A stretch of DNA of 64,000 nt from positions 1 through 64,000 of the forward strand of contig JAJYJH010000006.1 of assembly GCA_021789695.1 (NCBI GenBank). Direction: 5' to 3'. Each line of letters opens with the position of its first letter. The stretch's first letter is position 1. Source of the DNA: a bacterium (GTDB lineage: Bacteria; Elusimicrobiota; Elusimicrobia; Elusimicrobiales; UBA9959). The notes under the pieces were generated by a model. The model was given only the letters and a program-made list of their open reading frames with translations, was not told the DNA's origin and made no database searches. Below are positions 38,112 through 46,542 of this stretch, piece after piece. Both the position numbers and the translations under genes were made by a program.

Positions 38112-39047
38112 ATGAAACCGGCGATACTCATCACGGCTGGCGACCCGTTCGGCATAGGTCCGGAGGTGACGGTTAAGGCGCTGAGCTCCCCTGCCGTGCG
38201 CCGCGCCTGCCTTCCCGCCGTGGCCGGCGACGCGGCAGCCCTGCGCCGGGCCGGCTGGACCCCCGCCCTCTGCCCGCTGCTGCCTTCCGGCGCCGCGGTT
38301 CCGGCGCCGCGCCGGCCGGGGCCTACGGCGGCCGGAGGCAGGGCGTCGCTCGAGGCGGTGCTGACCGCGGCCGGGCTGGTGAAGGACGGGTTGTTCGCGG
38401 CGCTGGTGACCGCCCCGGTCTCGAAGGAAGCCTGGGCTATGGCCGGCGCCCCGGCCCCGGCCCACACCGACCTCTTCCGCCTGCTGGAGAAGCGGGAACC
38501 GCTGATGCTTTTTTCTCGCGGCAGGATCAACGCGGCCCTGGTCACCGAGCACGTGCCGCTAAAAGATCTCGGCCGACGGCTCACAAAGTCCCTGGTCTTG
38601 GAAAAGGCTCGCCTCTTTGATTCCGCTCTCGGGGCGCTGGGCATAGCCAGGCCGAAGCTCTGCCTATGCGCCCTGAACCCGCACGCCGGGGACGGCGGCG
38701 TAATAGGACGGGAAGAGATCGAGGTTCTGCGCCCGGCCCTTAAAGAACTGGCCGGCTCCGAAGTGCGGGCGGAAGGGCCGCTGCCCTCCGACACCGCCTG
38801 GGCCGCGCACCTGGCCGGGAAAAGCGACGGAATTCTGTGCCTCTACCACGACCAGGCGCTGGTCCCCCTTAAGACGGCTTCAGTTAATGTCCCCGCCGTC
38901 CACTGGACCTGGGGCCTGCCGTTCATACGCACCTCGCCGGCTCACGGCACCGCCTTCGACATAGCCGGCCGCGGGAAAGCGGACGCTTCCGGCATGGAGG
39001 CTGCGATACTTTTCGCGGCCCGGCTGGCCGCCGGCGGACGCTCGTGA
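38112..39047 (+). CDS. pdxA: 4-hydroxythreonine-4-phosphate dehydrogenase
   Basis: The 311-residue protein has the PdxA pattern: TAGDPFGIGPEV at the N-terminus, substrate-binding TEHVPLKDL, LNPHAGDGGVIGREE, YHDQALVPLK with its metal-binding residues, and the C-terminal FIRTSPAHGTAFDIAGRGKAD. It oxidises 4-phosphohydroxy-threonine in the DXP-dependent pathway to pyridoxal phosphate. It is shorter in the first 110 residues than the E. coli enzyme. No ribosome site is obvious. Its stop overlaps the GTG of the next gene as GTGA. Confidence 0.9.
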   Translation: MKPAILITAGDPFGIGPEVTVKALSSPAVRRACLPAVAGDAAALRRAGWTPALCPLLPSGAAVPAPRRPGPTAAGGRASLEAVLTAAGLVKDGLFAALVTAPVSKEAWAMAGAPAPAHTDLFRLLEKREPLMLFSRGRINAALVTEHVPLKDLGRRLTKSLVLEKARLFDSALGALGIARPKLCLCALNPHAGDGGVIGREEIEVLRPALKELAGSEVRAEGPLPSDTAWAAHLAGKSDGILCLYHDQALVPLKTASVNVPAVHWTWGLPFIRTSPAHGTAFDIAGRGKADASGMEAAILFAARLAAGGRS

Positions 39048-39652
39048 CCGAGTTGATAGGGTACCTGGCCTCCGCGCTGGTGGCCGTCTCGCTGCTGACC
39101 AGCAACGTACTGCGTCTGCGCGCGCTGAACCTGGCCGGCGCGCTGATATTCGTACTCTACGGAGCCCTGGCCAGGGCCTGGCCGGTCTTCGCGGTCAACC
39201 TGTTCGTGGCCGTAGTGGACCTCTGGCACATAATCAGGCTCAGGTCCCGCAGGGACGTCTTCAAACTGATGCCCGTCGGGGAGAGCGATCCGCTACTGGC
39301 CAACTTTCTTTCCTACCACTCCGGCGGCATCAGACAGTACTTCCCAGACTTCGACCCGGCCCGGCTTAAATCTCCGCGCTGCGTCTTCATCCTGCGCAAT
39401 CTGCTGCCGGTAGGGCTTTTCATCTACACTAAAGAGAAGCCGGAGATACGCGTGCGGCTGGACTACGTGGCAGAGGACTACAGGGACCTCAAGAACGCCC
39501 GCTTTCTCTTCAACAGGCCCCAGAACGCGGAAACCTTCCGGGGTTTCACCCATTTCATCGCGGAGGCCGGCTCGCCGAAGCACGCCGACTATCTGCTCCG
39601 AGTCGGGTTCGAAGCCGACGCGGAGCGCGGTATTTTCAGAAAAAAGATATAG
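39044..39652 (+). CDS. Membrane-anchored protein, YgjV-like N-terminus
   Basis: The 202-residue protein has two or three hydrophobic helices in the first 70 residues (LIGYLASALVAVSLL, ALIFVLYGALARAWP, FAVNLFVAVVDLW), which resembles the YgjV/inner-membrane family. A soluble domain follows (about 75-202), including LPVGLFIYTKEKPEIRVRLDY and RFLFNRPQNAETFRG, with the feel of a GNAT-like fold but no clear acetyl-CoA motif. The start is GTG coupled to pdxA. The function is unknown. Confidence 0.6.
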   Translation: MTELIGYLASALVAVSLLTSNVLRLRALNLAGALIFVLYGALARAWPVFAVNLFVAVVDLWHIIRLRSRRDVFKLMPVGESDPLLANFLSYHSGGIRQYFPDFDPARLKSPRCVFILRNLLPVGLFIYTKEKPEIRVRLDYVAEDYRDLKNARFLFNRPQNAETFRGFTHFIAEAGSPKHADYLLRVGFEADAERGIFRKKI

Positions 39653-39660
39653 AGCCCGGG

Positions 39661-40530
39661 CTACGGAACCTGCGAAAGTTTCACGGAAGCCGAGCGGGGG
39701 ATGACCGCGGCCGTATAGAAGTCGTGCTGCGGCACTTCGTTATCGGCGGCCATGGCCATTGGGTCCACCCTGTAGCTCACCACCACCGCCCCTCCGGTCC
39801 TGTCAAGCCGCGTTATCCGGAAGATACCGTTGGGCAGTTCCGAAATCGAGATCAGTATCAGCACGTACTCCCGCGAAAAATCCGGGGAGTAGATAGGGGA
39901 CGGGACCGGCTTTATGGAGCCGTCGCCCTTCAGGTCGGAACGGCACTTGTGGGAATTGGCGAAGGCCCACCAGGTCTCGGAGCTTTTGAAGACCTTGAAG
40001 CTCACCGGGGCGCTCAGCATAGTGACGCCCTCGTTGGCGGCGCCCCTGCCCAGTTCCGGCATCGGCCCGGCCTTCAGGCCTTTTTTGCCCTCGTCCTCGG
40101 CCAGCAGACGCACGCTCTTGTCCAGATCGGAATCCTTTAGCCGCACAGGCGCCGGACCGCGTTTGCCGCCCCCGGCCATTTCGGAGAGCATCTCGGTGAG
40201 ACTTTTCGGCTTCTCCGCCACGCCTTTGAACTCGCTGTTCTTGACGAGATTTATAGCCCCGGAGGAATAGACCTCCGCGGTGGAGACCCCCTGCCTGTAT
40301 ACCGGCAGCATCGAGGAGCCGGCCTTGGCTCCGCCGTATTCCGTCTTGGCCAGGGCCTGCATGGCCTTGGCCGAGGCGCTTTCCGGCCCTGCAGCGGATT
40401 CCTGTTGGCCCGGCAGCACGTAAGAAGAGCCTGCGCGGCTGCCTATGTAGTTGACCAGTATCAGCAGGCAGAAGACGGCAAATATGCCGCTGAAAATGTA
40501 GATAAAAAGGCGCAATATCCGGTTATCCAT
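39661..40530 (-). CDS. Membrane-anchored protein with a PrcB-like C-terminal domain
   Basis: The 289-residue protein has an N-terminal membrane anchor (RLFIYIFSGIFAVFCLLILVNYI), a Ser/Ala-rich low-complexity region and a C-terminal globular domain (about 175-289). The pattern SSETWWAFANSHK, PDFSREYVLILISISELPNGIFRIT and a final set of strands is similar to the PrcB_C domain found in protease-complex subunits. No catalytic residues are evident. It is transcribed away from the GYF-domain gene. A TATACT box is 14 bases before the ATG. The function is uncertain. Confidence 0.6.
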   Translation of the reverse strand: MDNRILRLFIYIFSGIFAVFCLLILVNYIGSRAGSSYVLPGQQESAAGPESASAKAMQALAKTEYGGAKAGSSMLPVYRQGVSTAEVYSSGAINLVKNSEFKGVAEKPKSLTEMLSEMAGGGKRGPAPVRLKDSDLDKSVRLLAEDEGKKGLKAGPMPELGRGAANEGVTMLSAPVSFKVFKSSETWWAFANSHKCRSDLKGDGSIKPVPSPIYSPDFSREYVLILISISELPNGIFRITRLDRTGGAVVVSYRVDPMAMAADNEVPQHDFYTAAVIPRSASVKLSQVP

Positions 40531-40686
40531 GGTTCGACAGCCATAGTATACAAAAAGGATTTAACTGTTAGTTATTATTTCTGTAACAGAGGTAGATTAG
40601 AATTTAAAGCGTATAATTATGGGAGATATCTATTTCCTTAACTGGATACCCCACAGGCCGCGCGGCCGCGGCTACGGGACGGCTAT
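40531..40686. promoter_or_regulatory. AT-rich divergent promoter region
   Basis: This 156-base spacer holds TATACT (40550-40545, minus) for the PrcB-like gene and TATAAT (40613-40618, plus) for the GYF-domain gene. An inverted repeat CTGTTA...TAACAG lies between them. It is much richer in A and T than its surroundings. The plus-strand leader of about 60 bases contains a GC-rich hairpin (GCGCGGCCGCGGC). Confidence 0.45.
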
Positions 40687-42702
40687 ATGAAATATTGGGC
40701 ATACGTCAATAACGAGATACTCGGGCCTTTCGAGAAGGAACAGCTGCGCGAGTTGCCGGCTTTTTCCACCTCCCTTCTTGTCTGCCCGCAGACTCCTGTA
40801 GGGGAAAAGACCGAGGATTGGAAGGAGGTTACGGCCTATCCGGAGCTTTCCGCGCCAACCCAGCAGGCAACGCCACAGCCGGCCCCTTCGCCGGCCCCTT
40901 CGCCGGCGCCACAGCCGGCGCCCTCGCACGAACCGGCCCCACAGAGTTTCCCTCAGCCCGCCATAGAGGCGACCCCTCTGGCGTTCAAACCACTGGGCGG
41001 CGCCAAGGCGGTAGAGCCGGTCCCACCTTCTTCCCACGCCGTGGGGATGGCGGACATAGCCATAAGCCATTTTGGGACTGAACCCCAGCCGGCGGCGGCC
41101 CCGGCGCGGGAGAACCCGGCGCAGGCCTCTTCCGGTTTTGATCCAATAAGCCTCTCGCAGATAGCCCGCCGCGGAGAGACCATCTCCTCGCAGGAACAGG
41201 CCCGCCCGGAAGAAAGCCTGCAGCTGGAACCCGGCATTAATGTACAGGAGCCACCCAGTGTGGCCGCGCCAATCCCGGGCGGGATATCCTTGGAGGGAGC
41301 GCCGCGGCAGCCCGCTGCGGAACCGGCGCCGGCGGCGGAGGCACCCGCGCTGCAACAGCCGCAGCAGGCCTCCACCGCAACGCCTCAGCCGGTCACAGAC
41401 CTGACCGGCCTTGAGAACCTCATACGCAAACTGGACGCCCTCTCTGCCAAGTCGGCCACCCGGGAGGATCTGGAATCGGCTCTCAGCCCGCTGCGCCTGA
41501 AATTAGACCAGATGGGGGAGGTTGTATCCTCTATAAAGAACTCCCAGTTTCAGCATGACGTCATGAGCAAACTCGGCTACCTCGAGAACGGCATAGGAGA
41601 GGTAAAAGAGGACGTCAAGCGCGCCATGCTGCAGCCGGCCGCGCCTGCGCCGGCGCCCGCCACGCAGGAAGTCAAGATGGAAAGTTATTCCGAAACCGTT
41701 TTCGGCGCCCATCCGGCCCCGGAATCCAAGAAGGAAGCCCCAAAACAGGAAACCCCGGCTCCTAAACAAGATGCCGCCACGCCTGGGGGGGCCGAGGTCC
41801 AGGACCAGGGCACCAAAAAGAAGTCCAATATCGGGCTGGCAGTAAAAAAACTCTCGAAGCTGGTCCTGTCCGTAATGTTGCTCGCGGCCATACTGCTGGG
41901 GGCAGTAATAGAGCTCAGGAACATGGGAATCTTCGACGCCACCAGTTTCCTGCCCTTTTCTCTGCCTTTTGTAACCGCGCAAAAGCCCAGGACAGAGCCG
42001 GCGGCGACAGCGGAACAGCCGGCTACCAGTACGGCTTCCGCTCCGATCGTCCCGGCCGAGGGGCAGGCTCCAGGACAGCCGCAGCCGGCTCCCGGGACGC
42101 AGCCTCAGGCGCAGCAGCCGGTCGCGCAAGCGCCGCAGGCCCAGCCTATGCAGGCCCAGCCTACGCAGGCCCAGCCTACGCAGGCCCAGCCGGCGGCGGC
42201 TCCAGCCGCCGGGTCCCTCCAGCCGCAGGCAGCGGCCGAGGCGTCCCGGGAGGATATACCGGAGATGATCTACGTCACACGCACTTTTAAGCTCAACGGC
42301 CGCAGCCTGGAGAACGATATCTATACGGCCGCGGCCAGGAAAGGCGGAGACTATAACAAGGCCAGCTGGCAGGCCGTCCCCGGAGAGAACGGCAAGTTTC
42401 TTGTAAGCGCAACCATCCCCGCAAGGACCGGCGCGCTCACTTACGCTTTCCTGACGGACAAGGAAAAGAGGACAGTTGAGCCGGCCAACGAGGCCGCGAA
42501 GGCCGTATTCGCCAAAATGTCCCGCAGGAGCGCCCGCCGAGCCCCGAGAAGGGCGCCCAGGCGCAAAGAGCCGCACCGCGCCGTCCGCAAACAAGCCGCA
42601 AAACCCACGGCTAAGGCGTCCTCCGGTTCAAGCGGTTCGAACGACGATTACGAATACGTATACGTGGACCAGAACGGGAACGAAGTGCCGGCCGGCAAGT
42701 AA
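40687..42702 (+). CDS. GYF_2-domain protein with Pro/Ala-rich arms and a central transmembrane helix
   Basis: The 671-residue protein starts with a GYF_2-like domain (YWAYVNNEILGPFEKEQLREL, residues 3-23), which usually binds proline-rich peptides. A long Pro/Ala/Gln linker follows, then a short coiled coil (about 235-320: RKLDALSAKSATREDLESAL) and one transmembrane helix (about 390-412, LVLSVMLLAAILLGAVIEL). A second Pro/Gln-rich arm and a C-terminal globular and basic tail come last. The second arm contains 15-base repeats (42142-42194) encoding QAQPM/QAQPT. It may be a scaffold that links cytoplasm and periplasm. No known family covers the whole protein. Confidence 0.7.
   Translation: MKYWAYVNNEILGPFEKEQLRELPAFSTSLLVCPQTPVGEKTEDWKEVTAYPELSAPTQQATPQPAPSPAPSPAPQPAPSHEPAPQSFPQPAIEATPLAFKPLGGAKAVEPVPPSSHAVGMADIAISHFGTEPQPAAAPARENPAQASSGFDPISLSQIARRGETISSQEQARPEESLQLEPGINVQEPPSVAAPIPGGISLEGAPRQPAAEPAPAAEAPALQQPQQASTATPQPVTDLTGLENLIRKLDALSAKSATREDLESALSPLRLKLDQMGEVVSSIKNSQFQHDVMSKLGYLENGIGEVKEDVKRAMLQPAAPAPAPATQEVKMESYSETVFGAHPAPESKKEAPKQETPAPKQDAATPGGAEVQDQGTKKKSNIGLAVKKLSKLVLSVMLLAAILLGAVIELRNMGIFDATSFLPFSLPFVTAQKPRTEPAATAEQPATSTASAPIVPAEGQAPGQPQPAPGTQPQAQQPVAQAPQAQPMQAQPTQAQPTQAQPAAAPAAGSLQPQAAAEASREDIPEMIYVTRTFKLNGRSLENDIYTAAARKGGDYNKASWQAVPGENGKFLVSATIPARTGALTYAFLTDKEKRTVEPANEAAKAVFAKMSRRSARRAPRRAPRRKEPHRAVRKQAAKPTAKASSGSSGSNDDYEYVYVDQNGNEVPAGK
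42142..42194 (+). repeat. 15-base tandem repeats in the GYF-domain gene
   Basis: About three and a half copies of a CAGGCCCAGCCTAYG unit encode QAQP(M/T). Such repeats vary in number by slippage. Confidence 0.75.
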
Positions 42703-42718
42703 ACCGGCCGGCCGCGGC

Positions 42719-42745
42719 AAGGCCCCCGGCGACGTGGGCCTTTTT
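42719..42745 (+). terminator. Terminator of the GYF-domain gene
   Basis: AAGGCCC (42719-42725) pairs with GGGCCTT (42736-42742), then TTT, in the gap before the convergent ddl stop. Confidence 0.75.
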
Positions 42746-43823
42746 ATCTCCTGGCTGTAGTCAGACGGCGCCGGCGGGCGGCGGCGCGCTCGGCTATGGC
42801 CACCAACTCCCGCAGCACGCGCTCTGGCTTAAGGCCGGTCTTCTCCCACAGGCGCGGGTACAGGCTGTGCGACGTGAAGCCTGGCAGCGTGTTGATTTCG
42901 CAGAAATACGCCTTGCGGTCGTCCTTCGGGTCCACGAAGAAATCCACGCGGGCCAGGCCCGAACCGCCTAGAGCGAGGAACACCTTAACGGCTATCGCGC
43001 GCAGCTTCTCTGAAGTGGCCTTCGGCAGTTTTGCGGGCAGGTCCAGCCGCATGCCGTTGTCGTCGAGGTACTTGGCCTCGTAGTCGTAGAACTCATGCCC
43101 GCCCTGCGGCACCACCTCGCCGCAGACGCTGGCCTTGGCGCCGTCCTGCGAGCCCAGCACGCCGCAGACTATCTCCCGGGCGCGGTCCACGCCCTTCTCT
43201 ATCATCACGGCCGTGTCGAAGCGGAACGCGTTCTCCACGGCGGGCTTGAGCTGTGAGGGCTTCTTAACCTTGGTAACGCCCACGGAGGAACCCTGCGCCA
43301 CCGGCTTCACGAACAGCGGAAAACCGAGTTTCTCCGCCTTCTTCAGCAGCGGGCCCATGGCCGCGCGCTGGTGGGCGCGCACCACCACGTGCGGCAGCAC
43401 CGGCACGCCGTCGAGCGCGGCCAGCTCCTTCGAGATAATCTTATCCATGCCCACGGCCGAGGCGGTAACGCCGCAGCCGGCGTAAGGTATGCCGAGCAGT
43501 TCCAGCAGGCCCTGCAGCACGCCGTCTTCGCCGGTGGAGCCGTGGATTATGGGAAACAGCGCGTCGGGGCGCACCGCGGCGCCGCCCTTCTTGAGAAAGC
43601 AGCCCTTGGCGAGCGAGGGCTCGAGCTCCGGGCCCTTCAGCGCGCGCCCCGCGGTAAGGTCCGCGAGCTTCACCAGCCGCCAGCCGCCTTCGCGCGGCGC
43701 GTAGAACGGCAGCGCCCGGAAGCCGGCCGCTTCCAGCTTGACGCAGACGGTCTTGGCCGACTCTATGGAAACCTCGTGCTCCGGCGACTTGCCGCCAAAA
43801 ATTACAGCTATGGTCTTCTTCAT
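42744..43823 (-). CDS. ddl: D-alanine-D-alanine ligase
   Basis: The 359-residue ATP-grasp enzyme has IAVIFGGKSPEHEVSIESA at the N-terminus, IHGSTGEDGVLQGLLELLGIPY, the LFVKPVAQGSSVGV lysine region, the EKGVDRAREIVCGVLG strand and the metal-binding CEINTLPGFTSHSLYP. It joins two D-alanines made by alr for the peptidoglycan precursor. Length and an ATP-grasp lid insert fit the longer (DdlA/VanA-like) form. GGGAG precedes the ATG. Confidence 0.94.
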   Translation of the reverse strand: MKKTIAVIFGGKSPEHEVSIESAKTVCVKLEAAGFRALPFYAPREGGWRLVKLADLTAGRALKGPELEPSLAKGCFLKKGGAAVRPDALFPIIHGSTGEDGVLQGLLELLGIPYAGCGVTASAVGMDKIISKELAALDGVPVLPHVVVRAHQRAAMGPLLKKAEKLGFPLFVKPVAQGSSVGVTKVKKPSQLKPAVENAFRFDTAVMIEKGVDRAREIVCGVLGSQDGAKASVCGEVVPQGGHEFYDYEAKYLDDNGMRLDLPAKLPKATSEKLRAIAVKVFLALGGSGLARVDFFVDPKDDRKAYFCEINTLPGFTSHSLYPRLWEKTGLKPERVLRELVAIAERAAARRRRLTTARR

Positions 43824-43848
43824 AATTCTCCCGTAGTTGCTTTTAACG

Positions 43849-44913
43849 TCAGATCTTTCCCGAGATTATCCCCCCGCCCAGCACCCGGTCCCCGTCGTAG
43901 AACACGGCGGACTGGCCCGGCGCCACGGCGAACTGCGGCTCGGCCAGCCGCACCTCGGCGCGGCCGCCCGACAGCCGTTTCACCAGGCAGGGCGCAGGCT
44001 TGTGATGGTAGCGTATCTGCGCGGCGGAGCGGAACTCCCCCTCCGGCGCGGCGGCCAGCCAGTTGAGGCCTTCCACCGCGAAGGCCGAGGAGCGCGCGGC
44101 CTCCAGCGGCCCAAGCACCACTTCATTGGCCTCCGGGCGCACTTCCACTACGTACAGGCGGGCGCCGCCGTATACGCCGGTGCCGCGGCGCTGGCCGACG
44201 GTAAAATTAAAGAAGCCTTCGTGCCGGCCCAGCCGCTTGCCGGCCGCGTCCACTATCCAGCCCGGTCGGGGCCTCACGCCGGCGTGCTGGCGCAGGTAAT
44301 TGTCGTAGTTTCCTTCGGTAACGAAGCAGATGTCGTTGGACTCCGGCGCCGAGGCGCTGGGCAGGCCGCGGCGCGCGGCGATGGCGCGGACTTCTTTCTT
44401 GGTCAGCCCCCCCAGCGGGAAAAGCAGACGCGGCAACTCCGAACGCTTGAGGCAGTAAAGGAAATAACTCTGGTCCTTCAGCGGGTCCACGCCGCGGTAA
44501 AGGCCGTACTCGCCGGCCTGCTCCTTTATGAGGGCGTAATGGCCGGTGGCCAGGTATTGCGCGCCCATTTCCCTCGCGAGCTTATAGAGGTAGTCGAATT
44601 TCAGGTGACGGTTGCACTCCACGCAGGGGTTCGGCGTGCGGCCGGCCAGGTAGCCGTCCACGAAATCCCCTATAACGGACCTGGAGAAGAGACCCTGCGC
44701 GCTCTTGAAATAGTGCCGTATGCCTAGCGCGGCGGCCGAGGCGCGGGCTTTGTCGGCGCTCTCGGCCCCGCCACAGCACTTGAGCGCGCCGCGGCGCTCG
44801 GCAAAAAAACGCAGCGTCACGCCGACGACCTCGCAGCCCCGCTCCAGGAGCAGGGCCGCGGCCGCGGACGAATCCACGCCGCCGGACATCGCGACGACCA
44901 CCTTTTCTTTCAC
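43849..44913 (-). CDS. mnmA: tRNA 2-thiouridylase
   Basis: The 354-residue protein has the PP-loop SGGVDSS (residues 10-16) that adenylates U34. The two catalytic cysteines sit in NPCVECNRHLKF and NDICFVTEGNY, and GQRRGTGVYGG and the C-terminal beta-barrel (VAPGQSAVFYDGDRVLGGG) are also present. It thiolates U34 of Lys, Glu and Gln tRNAs. The start is a GTG six bases after TAAAAT with no ribosome site. Confidence 0.95.
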   Translation of the reverse strand: MKEKVVVAMSGGVDSSAAAALLLERGCEVVGVTLRFFAERRGALKCCGGAESADKARASAAALGIRHYFKSAQGLFSRSVIGDFVDGYLAGRTPNPCVECNRHLKFDYLYKLAREMGAQYLATGHYALIKEQAGEYGLYRGVDPLKDQSYFLYCLKRSELPRLLFPLGGLTKKEVRAIAARRGLPSASAPESNDICFVTEGNYDNYLRQHAGVRPRPGWIVDAAGKRLGRHEGFFNFTVGQRRGTGVYGGARLYVVEVRPEANEVVLGPLEAARSSAFAVEGLNWLAAAPEGEFRSAAQIRYHHKPAPCLVKRLSGGRAEVRLAEPQFAVAPGQSAVFYDGDRVLGGGIISGKI

Positions 44914-44919
44914 CCGACT

Positions 44920-44925
44920 ATTTTA
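44920..44925 (-). promoter_or_regulatory. -10 box six bases before the mnmA GTG
   Basis: TAAAAT (44925-44920), then AGTCGG, then GTG at 44913. The transcript is predicted to be leaderless. Confidence 0.5.
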
Positions 44926-44938
44926 TTATTTTCGAGGT

Positions 44939-44989
44939 GAAAAAGGGGACAGGCTACTTTTCCAGGAAAAGTAGCCTGTCCCCTTTTTC
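44939..44989. repeat. Perfect 25-base palindrome, REP-like, between mnmA and the lipoprotein gene
   Basis: Arms of 25 bases at 44939-44963 and 44965-44989 are perfect complements around a single A. The core is GGGGACAGGCTACTTTTCC. The same core, degenerate, occurs at 13530-13580. It can act as a terminator for the lipoprotein gene on the minus strand (ends CCCCTTTTT). The form resembles REP elements moved by IS200-like (RAYT) transposases, none of which is in the window. Confidence 0.8.
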
Positions 44990-45011
44990 CCTTTTTCACA
45001 TTACGATGCTG

Positions 45012-45770
45012 CTACTGGCCGAAGTTAAAGCCCTTGAATAGGTCCTGCTCCGCCTGGTTGCCTCCAGCGTTGGCGGGAGCCGCGGCCGGGGCCTGCTGCG
45101 GGGCCGTCGAGCCCGGAAGATTATCCATGGATCCCTTCCCGCTGCCTATCGGCTCCACTATCACCGCGCGGACTCCCTCGGCGAAGGCAAGAAATCCGGT
45201 GTCAAGGTTATAGTACAGTCTGAAAGGGGACTGCTTGATCTGCGGCTCGTAGGCCTTGCCAAGGTTCTTCTTTTCCTGCTCCCAGCCCGGGTTGTAGACC
45301 AACTTGCCGCGCACGTCCACGACGTTGTCTTTTACCGGCAGCGAAAAATGGATCTTGTACAGCCCCTGCGTGTCCGTTATGCCCGGGGCGAACGACAGGT
45401 TTATGGAAGAATTGGCGTTCTCCTGCAGCGCCATAGCGTCCCCGCCCATGTCCCCGAGGCCGCCGCCACCGCCGCCCGCGGCGGCGGGACCCAGGTTCGG
45501 CACCACCTTGACCGTAACTCCCTCTATCGGATTGCCCTTGTAGTCGGTCACCAGGCCCTGTATATTGCCGTCCAGGAACAAACCCATCCTAGTGGTGGAG
45601 AAGAACAAAAACTCGTTGCTGCCGGTCACCTTCTTGGTGAGCGACAGGTCCGTTACCCGCTGGTCAGTATAATCCACCACCTTCAGACTCTTCATTCCGC
45701 CAAAGCAACCGGCCAGCGGAAGGGCCAGCAGGAGCAGGGAGGCCGTTTTGATCGCGTTTCCGTATTTCAT
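45012..45770 (-). CDS. Outer-envelope lipoprotein at the end of the motor operon
   Basis: The 252-residue protein has a lipoprotein signal (LLLLALPLAGC, C22). The globular part has a carboxypeptidase-regulatory-like Ig strand set (GNIQGLVTDYKGNPIEGVTVKVVP ... TDTQGLYKIHF) interrupted by a Gly-rich loop (about 97-112). The tail is Pro/Ala/Gln-rich. It starts eight bases after the MotB stop and is probably co-transcribed with flbD-motA-motB. An accessory role for the stator or envelope machine is inferred from position only. Confidence 0.7.
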   Translation of the reverse strand: MKYGNAIKTASLLLLALPLAGCFGGMKSLKVVDYTDQRVTDLSLTKKVTGSNEFLFFSTTRMGLFLDGNIQGLVTDYKGNPIEGVTVKVVPNLGPAAAGGGGGGLGDMGGDAMALQENANSSINLSFAPGITDTQGLYKIHFSLPVKDNVVDVRGKLVYNPGWEQEKKNLGKAYEPQIKQSPFRLYYNLDTGFLAFAEGVRAVIVEPIGSGKGSMDNLPGSTAPQQAPAAAPANAGGNQAEQDLFKGFNFGQ

Positions 45771-45777
45771 AAAAAAC

Positions 45778-46536
45778 TCAGGGGCCCGCCGGGGCCGGGG
45801 CTTCTCCGGCGGGGACGGGAGATTCTGGCGACGGCGCCGACGGCGCCTGAGCGGCGGCCTGCGGCGCGCCGGCAGGCGGGGCCTGCGACTTGGGGGCCCC
45901 GGCGGCGCCGGGGGCCGCCGGGTAGGCCGTGTTCTTCACGAAGAAGACCACCCTGCGGTTCTTACGGCGGTCGGCCGGGGTATCGTTGGGCACTATGGGA
46001 TGGTACTCGCCGTAACCCACAGCCGCGAGGCGCTGAGGGTCAAAGCCGTTGTTTATCATGTACTTGACCACGTTGGTGGCGCGGGCCGTGGAAAGCTCCC
46101 AGTTGGAGGCGAACTGTCTGGTGGTTATCGGGATATTGTCGGTGTGGCCTTCTACCACTATATCGTGCTTTTCCGCCAGCTTGCGGAGCACGGGCATCAG
46201 CTTTCCCATCTCGGACCTCATCTGGTCGGTGAGGTCCGCGCTGCCGCTGCCGAAGAACACCTGCTGGTTCTGCTCCTCCAGCGAGATGCGCAGGCCCTCC
46301 CTGTTCATGTCCACCTGGCCGGCCATCTGTTTCTTCTTTATCATCTGCTGTATTTCCTGCTGCGCGTTCTGCATGTCCTTGTTCAGCGCGGCGGACAGCG
46401 CGTAGAGGATGACGAAGAAGCAGACCAGCTCCGTCATCAGGTCGGCGTAGTTGACCATCCACGGCGGAGCCGGGTGGCCTATCGGAGCCACCCTCGAGTC
46501 GTCCTCGGGGATCATCCCCTTTACTCTTACGGGCAT
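45778..46536 (-). CDS. motB: MotB-type stator protein
   Basis: The 252-residue protein has a short cytoplasmic N-terminus and one transmembrane helix. PPWMVNYADLMTELVCFFVILY places the proton/sodium-binding aspartate at D32, the same number as in E. coli. A plug/linker helix (about 50-85) and an OmpA-like peptidoglycan-binding domain (about 90-205, HTDNIPITTRQFASNWELSTARA and DRRKNRRV) follow. The last 40 residues are Pro/Ala-rich, unusual for MotB. With MotA it forms an ion channel that drives movement. It follows motA by six bases. Confidence 0.92.
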   Translation of the reverse strand: MPVRVKGMIPEDDSRVAPIGHPAPPWMVNYADLMTELVCFFVILYALSAALNKDMQNAQQEIQQMIKKKQMAGQVDMNREGLRISLEEQNQQVFFGSGSADLTDQMRSEMGKLMPVLRKLAEKHDIVVEGHTDNIPITTRQFASNWELSTARATNVVKYMINNGFDPQRLAAVGYGEYHPIVPNDTPADRRKNRRVVFFVKNTAYPAAPGAAGAPKSQAPPAGAPQAAAQAPSAPSPESPVPAGEAPAPAGP

Positions 46537-46542
46537 AAAACC

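Noticed and set aside
42142-42194. CRISPR-like short repeats
   Set aside because: The units are 15 bases, directly adjacent without spacers, and in frame with a Pro/Gln-rich protein segment.
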